From JAVRLB01 sp049965455 (GTDB lineage: Archaea > Thermoplasmatota > Thermoplasmata > Thermoplasmatales > ARK-15), in the NCBI GenBank assembly GCA_049965455.1, contig JBMFWH010000001.1, positions 1-64,000 of the forward strand: 64,000 nucleotides of DNA, written 5' to 3'. The notes beneath the pieces were generated by a model. The model was not told the origin of the DNA. It saw only the letters and a program-made list of their open reading frames with translations, and did no database searches. Each line of letters opens with the position of its first letter. The stretch's first letter is position 1. This document shows, piece by piece, positions 41,753 through 49,339 of this stretch. The position numbers and the translations under genes were made by a program.

Positions 41753-42249
41753 TATTTCACCTCTGCTTTAGTCTCTGTTTTAGCCTCTGGTTTCTTCTTG
41801 CCAAGGCTTATAGACATTCCGACCCTGCCATTGGCTTTTGTTCTCTGGCCCCGAACCGGCAATCCACGTTCGTGCCTGACCCCTTTATATGCCCTCATCT
41901 TTTTCATTATATTTACATCATCCTGTACCTGCAAGTCTAGATCAACACCTATCTTGTGGAAACTTTCTCCTGTAATAGGATCCTCTCTTCTGTTCATCAT
42001 CCACTCTGGAATGTACTGGTTTAGGTCTTTTTCAATCGCGTTTTTAAGGATCTCTACCTGTTGATCGGTCAAGTGACCCATCTTTTCCTCTGCAGGAACA
42101 TCAATTTGCCTGATTATAGAATTAGCTAATCTATACCCTATTCCTTTAATCTCCGCTATACCATAAAGTACAGATTTATTACCATCAATATTTGTATTTG
42201 CAATCCTGACAATATATTTGAAGTCTTTCTTATCTACTTTATCCACCAT
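41752..42249 (-). CDS. rps13: Ribosomal protein S13 (uS13)
   Basis: A 165-residue 30S protein: 'YIVRIANTNIDGNKSVLYGIAEIKGIGYRLANSII' and the C-terminal 'RAYKGVRHERGLPVRGQRTKANGR' are diagnostic. A Lys/Ala/Glu-rich tail of about 20 residues follows the conserved core. It is first in the operon; the ATG at 42249 is preferred over a GTG 9 bases upstream. Confidence 0.97.
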   Translation of the reverse strand: MVDKVDKKDFKYIVRIANTNIDGNKSVLYGIAEIKGIGYRLANSIIRQIDVPAEEKMGHLTDQQVEILKNAIEKDLNQYIPEWMMNRREDPITGESFHKIGVDLDLQVQDDVNIMKKMRAYKGVRHERGLPVRGQRTKANGRVGMSISLGKKKPEAKTETKAEVK

Positions 42250-42401
42250 AATGACCACTCAAATTTTTTTAATGATTTGTAAAAATCCAATAATGGTAAC
42301 ATATATATGAATTTTGCTTCAATCGATCTATCTTGTTAATATATAGATCTTTTTTAAACGTATCAAAAATATTAATTAAAAAAGCAGTATTAGGTTTGCA
42401 T

Positions 42402-42986
42402 ATGATAACATGGAAAATTGATAAAAATATATTTCATATATTTTTCAATGAATCGAAAAATGTGCTGAACACATCGATCAATGGAATCGGGCTGGACATG
42501 GCGGAAGAACTACAGAACATTACAGTGACAAAAGATTTTAAGATTACGGCTGATGAGTTCATGAAATCGCATAATGCTAAAAACGCACTGATATTTTTAA
42601 CTGCAGTAAACATAGAAAATACTGTGCACTTGACCGGCAAGCATGCAGAGGTTTTTTTAACATGCGGGTACTCAAATGCAACAACCCCTATGAAAAAAGA
42701 TAATAAGATAGGTACGGTAAATATTTTTATTAGCTCTTTTTCCGAGCTTAGCATAGCAGGTGCATTAAATCTGGTAATGGTAGCGACGGAGGCCAAGGCA
42801 CTGGCATTTGTAAACTCCAGCATAAAAGATGGGGATGGAAACATTGCAACCGGGACAGGAACTGATGCCATTGCGGTTTTTCCAGTCTCTGAAAACGGCG
42901 AAAAGTATACTGGCATGCATACTGATCTAGGTAAGGGAGTTGGTTCGCTGGTATATAATGCGTGCATGAAATCCATACACCAGTAA
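42402..42986 (+). CDS. cbiZ: Adenosylcobinamide amidohydrolase-like protein
   Basis: A 194-residue protein of the CbiZ family: 'FLTCGYSNATTPMKK', 'GTVNIFISSFSELSIAGALNLVMVATEAKALAF' and 'ATGTGTDAIAVFPVS' are the conserved blocks. CbiZ cleaves the aminopropanol side chain from cobinamide or pseudo-cobamides to release cobyric acid, letting a cell remodel imported corrinoids. It fits the salvage-only gene set at 7.8-13.3 kb. The frame opens at 42333, but the ATG at 42402 is closer to the domain. It lies 63 bases upstream of nrdD, the cobamide-independent reductase. Confidence 0.88.
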   Translation: MITWKIDKNIFHIFFNESKNVLNTSINGIGLDMAEELQNITVTKDFKITADEFMKSHNAKNALIFLTAVNIENTVHLTGKHAEVFLTCGYSNATTPMKKDNKIGTVNIFISSFSELSIAGALNLVMVATEAKALAFVNSSIKDGDGNIATGTGTDAIAVFPVSENGEKYTGMHTDLGKGVGSLVYNACMKSIHQ

Positions 42987-42992
42987 TTAAAA

Positions 42993-43023
42993 TAAACTTT
43001 AAAAAAATAAAGTAAACTTTAAA
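42993..43023 (+). promoter_or_regulatory. Twin TAAACTTTAAA boxes at the nrdD promoter
   Basis: The 11-mer TAAACTTTAAA occurs at 42993-43003 and again at 43013-43023, 20 bases apart. The second copy lies about 30 bases before the nrdD ATG and serves as BRE/TATA; the first may be a regulator site overlapping one helical repeat further upstream, or chance. Confidence 0.35.
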
Positions 43024-43049
43024 TAACGCCCGTAAATTATCTATATTTG

Positions 43050-45125
43050 ATGATACTAAATATATTAAAAAGAGATGGAACAAAAGAGCGTTTTGATGAA
43101 AACAAGATTGTCGAAGCAATCTGGAAATCGGTTCAGATAAAATATCCCAATAATAAGGATCTTGCACATGCACTCTCAGAAAAAGTTTTGCGGAGATTAG
43201 AACAGATGTATGAGTCTCCTACGGTTGAACAGGTACAGGATTCTGTGGAAAACATCTTGATGGAGACAGGGAATTACGATATTGCAAAAGCATATATCCT
43301 GCACAGGGCACTTCATGCACAGATCAGAGAATTCGTTGACGGATATCTTGAGGATAAAAGCTGGATGGTGAGAGAAAATGCGAACAGCACTTATTCTCTC
43401 CAGTCTCTAGATTTTCATGTCTCTTCAAGAGTAATATCTGATTACTGGCTTCAGAGAATTTACTATAAGAAGAATCCAAAGATAGCAACAGCGCATATGG
43501 ATGGAGCATTTCACATTCATGATCTCGGCATATTAGGGCCATACTGTGTGGGCTGGGATCTCAAAGATCTGCTTATCTCCGGGTTCAAAGGAGCGCGAGG
43601 GAAGATATCCTCCAACCCAGCCAGGCACTTTAGGGTTGCATTGGGACAGATTACCAACTTTTTCTTCACGCTACAGGGAGAAGCTGCAGGAGCACAGGCA
43701 TTTTCTAATTTTGACACCTATCTGGCACCATTCATAAGATACGATAAAATGGACTATGGTGCAGTAAAACAGGCTTTGCAAGAGTTTATATTTAACATGA
43801 ATGTGCCAACAAGGGTCGGATTTCAAACGCCATTTAGCAACATCACACTTGACTTATCTGTTCCTGAATTCATAAGGAACGATAGGATCATAATTGGCGG
43901 GGCAATAAAAGATGAAGTATATGGTGATTTTCAGGAAGAAATGAACATATTCAATGAAGCATTTGGAGACGTGATGGAGGAAGGGGACGCGGATGGGAGG
44001 GCATTCACTTTTCCAATACCCACAATAAATATTACGAGGAACTTTGATTGGGATAGTTCAACCGCTTCAAAGATTTTTGAGATGAGCTCAAAATACGGAA
44101 TCCCATATTTTGCGAATTTTGTGAACTCTGATATGAATCCTGATGATGTAAGGAGCATGTGCTGCCATCTGCGTCTGGACAATAGAGAATTAAGAAAAAG
44201 GGGGGGAGGGCTGTTTGGCGCAAATCCCCTCACAGGCTCTGTTGGCGTGGTTACTATAAATATGCCTAGGATAGGCTATACATCAAAAAATGAAACTGAA
44301 TATTTTGAAAACCTGCAAAAGATGATGGACCTGGCCAAAGAGTCACTAGAACTAAAAAGGGAATGGATTGAAAAACTAACAGAGAGAGGCTTATACCCAT
44401 ATTCAAAATATTATCTGAGAGGAATAAAAATGCCACTCGGTGGATACTGGCATAATCATTTTTCAACAATAGGGTTACTGGGGATGAATGAGAGTGTTTT
44501 GAATTTTATGGGCATCACGATAGGGGATCCTGAAGGTCTGAAATTTTCAGAAAAGGTGCTTGATTTTATGCGGGAGAGAATAATGAATTACCAGGAAGAA
44601 ACAGGGAACTTGTACAATTTAGAAGCCACGCCTGCAGAAGGCGCATCATACCGTCTTGCTTGGGAAGACAAGAAAAAATATCCTGGGATAACAGTGGCTA
44701 ATGAAAACGAAACTAAAAAAGGAGCCAAGCCATATTATACAAACTCTACACAGTTGCCGGTATATTACACAGATGATCTATTTGAGGCACTGAAACTGCA
44801 AGAGCCTTTACAAACCAAATACACTGGTGGTACTGTGTTTCATATCTGGTTAGAAGATAGCAACCCCCCAGCTAGATCAGTTATGTCATTGATCAAGAAA
44901 GTTACTGAAAAGTACAGGTTGCCATACTACACTATTACCCCGACATTCAGTATCTGTCCTGCTCATGGTTATTTGTCAGGGGAGATTTGGACCTGCCCGC
45001 AATGTGGAAGAGAGACCGAAGTTTACTCTAGAGTAGTTGGATATCTGAGGCCGATAGAGCACTGGAACGCGGGGAAAAAGCAGGAATTCAAACAGCGCCG
45101 GCACTTTGACAAGGCGATTTCATGA
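43050..45125 (+). CDS. nrdD: Anaerobic (class III) ribonucleoside-triphosphate reductase
   Basis: A 691-residue glycyl-radical enzyme making dNTPs without oxygen. An N-terminal ATP-cone (first ~95 residues, 'LKRDGTKERFDENKIVEAIWK') precedes the catalytic barrel ('QIYYKK'-like region, 'HIHDLGILGPYCVGWDL', 'QTPFSNITLDLSVP'). Near the end are the zinc ribbon 'CPAHGYLSGEIWTCPQCG', with His in one Cys place, and the glycyl-radical site 'SRVVGYLRPIEHWNAGK' (Gly about 664). The ATG at 43050 is chosen over the TTG just before it. Its stop overlaps nrdG by 4 bases. Confidence 0.96.
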   Translation: MILNILKRDGTKERFDENKIVEAIWKSVQIKYPNNKDLAHALSEKVLRRLEQMYESPTVEQVQDSVENILMETGNYDIAKAYILHRALHAQIREFVDGYLEDKSWMVRENANSTYSLQSLDFHVSSRVISDYWLQRIYYKKNPKIATAHMDGAFHIHDLGILGPYCVGWDLKDLLISGFKGARGKISSNPARHFRVALGQITNFFFTLQGEAAGAQAFSNFDTYLAPFIRYDKMDYGAVKQALQEFIFNMNVPTRVGFQTPFSNITLDLSVPEFIRNDRIIIGGAIKDEVYGDFQEEMNIFNEAFGDVMEEGDADGRAFTFPIPTINITRNFDWDSSTASKIFEMSSKYGIPYFANFVNSDMNPDDVRSMCCHLRLDNRELRKRGGGLFGANPLTGSVGVVTINMPRIGYTSKNETEYFENLQKMMDLAKESLELKREWIEKLTERGLYPYSKYYLRGIKMPLGGYWHNHFSTIGLLGMNESVLNFMGITIGDPEGLKFSEKVLDFMRERIMNYQEETGNLYNLEATPAEGASYRLAWEDKKKYPGITVANENETKKGAKPYYTNSTQLPVYYTDDLFEALKLQEPLQTKYTGGTVFHIWLEDSNPPARSVMSLIKKVTEKYRLPYYTITPTFSICPAHGYLSGEIWTCPQCGRETEVYSRVVGYLRPIEHWNAGKKQEFKQRRHFDKAIS

Positions 45126-45844
45126 ACATTAAATGGTTTCAGAAGATAAGTCTGATAGAATACCCTGATAAAATAGCAATGGTACTATTTAGTGCTGGGT
45201 GCAATTTCAGGTGTCCATTCTGCTATGTGCCACAGCTGGTGATACCAGAAAAATATATGACTATTGAACCTGTTAGCAGTGAAAAGATATTTTCTTATCT
45301 GGAACGTGTCAAGAAAATGATAGATGCAGTAGTGATCACGGGAGGAGAGCCTACTGTTAACGAAGATCTGCCAGATATGCTGAGAAAGATCAAGAGTTTT
45401 GGATATTTAACAGGGATATATACCAATGGAACCAATGATATGATGATACGCGAAATAATAGATGAAGGCATTATAGATTATATTGCAATGGATATAAAAA
45501 CAAGGCTTGATATGGTTTCATACAGCAAAGTTACAGGAACAAACATTGACAATAAAACATTAGAAAGCATTAAAAAATCCATTAAAATAATCATGGGTTC
45601 GAATATTAATTATGAATTCAGGACCACTTTAGTGAAGGAACTCCATTCAATGGAAGACATATGGGAGATATGTCAGTATATCAAAGGTGCAAGAATCTAT
45701 TATCTTCAAAACTTGTTCAATGCAACATATTTAGGCGCTGGAAAACTTAGTCCATATCCTTTAAATGAACTTCAAGCCTTGATTTCAAGATGCAAAAACA
45801 TCGTAAATGCAAAGTACAGGAATCAAAATAGAAGCAAATATTAA
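45122..45844 (+). CDS. nrdG: Anaerobic ribonucleotide reductase activase (radical SAM)
   Basis: A 240-residue radical SAM enzyme that installs the glycyl radical on NrdD. The 4Fe-4S motif is 'CNFRCPFCY' (Cys 27, 31, 34), followed by 'VVITGGEPTVNEDLPDML' for SAM binding and 'IDYIAMDIKT'. It overlaps nrdD by 4 bases. Confidence 0.95.
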   Translation: MNIKWFQKISLIEYPDKIAMVLFSAGCNFRCPFCYVPQLVIPEKYMTIEPVSSEKIFSYLERVKKMIDAVVITGGEPTVNEDLPDMLRKIKSFGYLTGIYTNGTNDMMIREIIDEGIIDYIAMDIKTRLDMVSYSKVTGTNIDNKTLESIKKSIKIIMGSNINYEFRTTLVKELHSMEDIWEICQYIKGARIYYLQNLFNATYLGAGKLSPYPLNELQALISRCKNIVNAKYRNQNRSKY

Positions 45845-45876
45845 TCGACGAAGGAATCTCTTTTTTGCTTGCCTAA

Positions 45877-45910
45877 ACTTCATAATCGTGACAAGTTACT
45901 TCAGATAAAA
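45877..45910 (+). promoter_or_regulatory. 34-base upstream motif shared with the secreted-protein cassette
   Basis: It matches 15256-15289 at 30 of 34 positions. A GATTTTTAAAC TATA-like box follows directly and the mtnA start is 52 bases downstream. Confidence 0.45.
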
Positions 45911-45961
45911 AGATTTTTAAACAATATTATCATTTATTATAATACTCAAAAGGTGAGTTAA

Positions 45962-46960
45962 TTGAAAGTAAAGTTTGATAAAACGGTAAAGGACATGAAG
46001 GCAGTATGGTTTGAAAATGAAAAGGTGATGTTTTTAGATCAGAGAAAGATACCTGACTCAATAGAGCTATATACAGCTAAAGATTATGAAGACGTCGCAT
46101 ATGCCATAGAGACGATGGTCGTTCGTGGCGCGCCCGCGATAGGCGTTGCTGCTGCTTACGGCATTGCCCAGGCAGCATTGCAGAACAAGAACTTAGATAT
46201 GGTGTTTGAGCGCCTAAAAAAGACCAGGCCTACAGCATATGATCTTTTTTATGCACTAAACTACATGAAAAACAATATGGCTAACAAAGACCCTGTGGCG
46301 ATAGCAGAAGAATATGCATCATCTATAACGTCAAAATGCGAGAAGATAGGCATATATGGAAACGAGCTGATCAGGCAGAATGACAGGATACTTACCCACT
46401 GCAATGCCGGAGCTCTGGCGGTTGTAGACTGGGGCACTGCACTGGCACCGATGAGAGTGGCTAAGAATATGAACAAAGAAATATTTGTATGGGTCGATGA
46501 GACCAGACCAAGACTGCAGGGTGCCAGATTGACCTCATGGGAACTGATTCAGGAGGACATTCCACACAAGGTCATTGCCGACAACGTTTCAGGATCGTTG
46601 ATGTACAGGAAACAGGTGGATATGGTCATCGTGGGCGCTGATAGGATCGCTAAAAACGGGGATTTTGCGAACAAGATCGGTACCTACGAGAAGGCAGTGC
46701 TGGCTAAGGAGAACAATGTGCCGTTCTATGTAGCAGCTCCGATATCCACTATTGATTTCAGCATTAATGACGCTTCACAGATCCCTATAGAGGAAAGAGA
46801 TGAGAATGAGGTCAGGTACATAGGATCTTGCAAGATAGTTGATGATAGAGCAAAAGTTTACAATCCTGCATTTGATGTCACACCTGCAAAATACGTGACA
46901 GGATTTATCACGGAGTTCGGATTGATCAAGCCAGGCAAAATAAAGGACCTCAAAAAATAA
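45962..46960 (+). CDS. mtnA: S-methyl-5-thioribose-1-phosphate isomerase-like (eIF-2B alpha family)
   Basis: A 332-residue enzyme of the MtnA/eIF2B fold, isomerising methylthioribose-1-phosphate in methionine salvage. Signature segments: 'TMVVRGAPAIGVAAAYGIA', 'ILTHCNAGALAVVDWGTAL' (catalytic Cys), 'VDETRPRLQGARLTSWEL' and 'VVGADRIAKNGDFANKIGTYEKAVLA' (catalytic Asp). These favour MtnA over ribose-1,5-bisphosphate isomerase, the main alternative. It starts with TTG at 45962 after GGTGAG. Confidence 0.88.
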   Translation: MKVKFDKTVKDMKAVWFENEKVMFLDQRKIPDSIELYTAKDYEDVAYAIETMVVRGAPAIGVAAAYGIAQAALQNKNLDMVFERLKKTRPTAYDLFYALNYMKNNMANKDPVAIAEEYASSITSKCEKIGIYGNELIRQNDRILTHCNAGALAVVDWGTALAPMRVAKNMNKEIFVWVDETRPRLQGARLTSWELIQEDIPHKVIADNVSGSLMYRKQVDMVIVGADRIAKNGDFANKIGTYEKAVLAKENNVPFYVAAPISTIDFSINDASQIPIEERDENEVRYIGSCKIVDDRAKVYNPAFDVTPAKYVTGFITEFGLIKPGKIKDLKK

Positions 46961-46968
46961 TTTCATGT

Positions 46969-47523
46969 ATGTTAAAAATTGATGCAATAGTGCTTGTGGG
47001 TATTTCAAAAAGGCTTGAAAACAAGCACATGATGAAGCTCGGTTCGGTGAGTTTGATAGAATACGTGATACAGAACATTAAATCTTTCAATATTTTCGAT
47101 ACTATATATCTGTCCACGATCAGGAATATTCATGTTCCCGGCGCGGTCACTGTTATAGACAATATTGGAACCGGGCCGTTGAGCGGTATTTACTCTGCTA
47201 TGAACCGGATCGATAATCCTGCATTTGTGTTTGGTGGGGATATGCCATTCATCAAGAAAGAAGCAGTGGAATTCATGATCTCTAAATTTGAGGGAAAAAG
47301 CGTGATACCAAGATGGTATAATGGGTATATTGAACCTTTACACTCCCTGTATTTCATTTCAGATTTTCCAGATATTGAACTTTCAAGTGCACTTCACGAA
47401 CTGGTAGCGAGGATCGATAAGGAGTATGTTTCTGCCGAACATTTTGATGCCATAACATTCTATAACATCAACACCGCATCAGACATGGAACTTGCAGTTC
47501 AGATATATAAAACTTTGAAATAG
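46969..47523 (+). CDS. MobA-like nucleotidyltransferase with degenerate GTP loop
   Basis: A 184-residue protein with the MobA/CobY fold: 'FVFGGDMPFIKKEAVEFM' is the metal-binding G-D-M-P-F motif, and 'IEPLHSLYF' and 'FYNINTASDMELA' fit molybdenum-cofactor guanylyltransferase. But the first loop reads 'IVLVGISKRLENKHMMKLG' in place of the normal L-A-G-G-x-S-x-R-M-G-x-x-K, so nucleotide binding may be lost or changed. It is 8 bases after mtnA and overlaps the convergent DUF2070 gene by 25 bases. The tungsten enzyme at 52.5 kb is a possible user of its product. Confidence 0.7.
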   Translation: MLKIDAIVLVGISKRLENKHMMKLGSVSLIEYVIQNIKSFNIFDTIYLSTIRNIHVPGAVTVIDNIGTGPLSGIYSAMNRIDNPAFVFGGDMPFIKKEAVEFMISKFEGKSVIPRWYNGYIEPLHSLYFISDFPDIELSSALHELVARIDKEYVSAEHFDAITFYNINTASDMELAVQIYKTLK

Positions 47524-49229
47524 ACAAATATCAGAATCGCAAATCCTATCCCTATCAAAGCAAAAACTATGGACGTTTTCACTTTCTTCATGATCTTTTT
47601 TGTTATCACTGTGAGGTTGTCTATGTATCCTTTTCCGGCCACATGCACCCTCAATTTCACAGTTTTGGAGGCGGTCATTGCCGGCTCTAGATCCTTTATT
47701 GCAAGGTCTATCAGAGTATCTGTGACCTCTATGATCCTATCTAATTCTTCATAATTGCCTACAGGGTTCATATCATCAGCCTTGACATTCACAATATGAT
47801 TGTCAGTGCTTGCAATCACTATGTTTTTTATTCTGTCTCCTGTCTTTTCTTCCAATCGCTCTCTCAATCCCTTGATTATGTTGTTGCCATCATATAGTAC
47901 ATAAGCGTCCATCTCTTCGCCAACTTTTATCACAGCAACGCTTATCCCGAGCGGCCCTAAACTTTTCATGTGCTCAGTTTTGCCAGATACGCCGATTTGG
48001 AGTGGCTGGTCAGCTTTCAGGCTGCTTAACGATTTTTTTAGCTCCAGTATCTTGTTGTTGTCTAGATCCCTCAAGGGCGTGTAATGGGGATCAAAGCTGT
48101 TATGCGAATCCACGACCGCAACGTCCCTTATGGAACTTTTTCTTAATTTTCGTATAAGTTTCATGCCCAGGTCAAAATCAATATCATCAAACCCGTAATT
48201 TTTGGGGGAGAGAGACAGGACCATAGAGCGCCCAAACAGCTGTGCCTGATATCGGATATCTGTTTCAAATGTTTTAATGCCGCTGCCTTTTTCTTCAAAA
48301 TAAAGATTTGTGACATGCTCTTTGAGTGCTCTTTTCATGTGCTCTACGTCATCATCACCGCCACAATTGTCGTCATGAGTGGTGCTAGTATGAAATATGA
48401 ATATGTTTTCAGAGACATCGGACAGCATGTTTTTTAGCTTGTACTGAAAATTACTGCAACCAACCTCCCCAAATGGGCCTGGATGAACATAAGGAAACAG
48501 AAATAGAGCCTTATTCCTATTTCTTGATTTAAACACAATGAAGCTCAAGGGAATCTCTTTTATCGAGTACATTTTCTGCATGAACTTGCTCAATGATTTC
48601 ATGTCTTCAGCAGCCTGCGTGCTCATATAATTTACAAAAGTGCCCACATAGTTTAAAGGGTTATCATTATACTCTTTTACAAAATCAGAGATCAAAAATT
48701 TCAAGAACAATCTGGCAGTGATAATGAAGACCAGTCCAGAAAGCAGGAGCGGAACGAGATATATGAGATCTTTGTCATGAATGTAATATAGTATTGCCAG
48801 CACCAGAACATAGTTATATGATATAACATTGTATTTTATATTGTTGATGTCCAGAAAAGGGCTGTAAAAGATGAATCTTATAAATGGCGATATTGAAAAT
48901 GAAAACAGAAGGCTGAAACCAAAGTCCCTCGTAATTATATATAATATTATGAATATAACAAAACAGATAAAAAATGTGATTTCGTTCAAAAGCGATATCC
49001 TATTTACAGGAAAAAATATTTTATATAATTTAATAAAAAAATAATCTAACAGGATCACTAGTATGAAAGGTAAGATCAACAGTAACAAAATGCTAAATAA
49101 TGATAATCTAGCAAAAAGCTCGAAAATCAAGATTACTATTATGATCACTAATGAAGTCCATGTAAAATTAGGTGCTTTAAACATCCTGTTTTTCAAGTTT
49201 AAGAAATATTTCTCTCCTTTTAGATCCAT
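47499..49229 (-). CDS. DUF2070 membrane protein
   Basis: A 576-residue archaeal protein of the DUF2070 family. The first ~190 residues form about seven membrane spans; a large soluble domain follows with conserved polar segments 'PYVHPGPFGEVGCSNF', 'FHTSTTHDDNCGGDDDVEHM' and 'VVDSHNSFDPHYTPL', rich in His and Asp as in a metal-dependent hydrolase; one more span ends the protein. The function is not established. Confidence 0.85.
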   Translation of the reverse strand: MDLKGEKYFLNLKNRMFKAPNFTWTSLVIIIVILIFELFARLSLFSILLLLILPFILVILLDYFFIKLYKIFFPVNRISLLNEITFFICFVIFIILYIITRDFGFSLLFSFSISPFIRFIFYSPFLDINNIKYNVISYNYVLVLAILYYIHDKDLIYLVPLLLSGLVFIITARLFLKFLISDFVKEYNDNPLNYVGTFVNYMSTQAAEDMKSLSKFMQKMYSIKEIPLSFIVFKSRNRNKALFLFPYVHPGPFGEVGCSNFQYKLKNMLSDVSENIFIFHTSTTHDDNCGGDDDVEHMKRALKEHVTNLYFEEKGSGIKTFETDIRYQAQLFGRSMVLSLSPKNYGFDDIDFDLGMKLIRKLRKSSIRDVAVVDSHNSFDPHYTPLRDLDNNKILELKKSLSSLKADQPLQIGVSGKTEHMKSLGPLGISVAVIKVGEEMDAYVLYDGNNIIKGLRERLEEKTGDRIKNIVIASTDNHIVNVKADDMNPVGNYEELDRIIEVTDTLIDLAIKDLEPAMTASKTVKLRVHVAGKGYIDNLTVITKKIMKKVKTSIVFALIGIGFAILIFVYFKVLYI

Positions 49230-49339
49230 TATTTTATGTATATATTAATACTCTATATTTTTTTTTCTGAACTTATAGAAAAAAATTAAAGATTGATAAC
49301 CCTGAAAATCAGCAATTGCTTTAAATCTGAGTTTTTAAG

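Noticed and set aside
42434..42976. Open frame of 180 codons on the minus strand
   Set aside because: It is antisense to the well-supported cbiZ gene and shows no motif.
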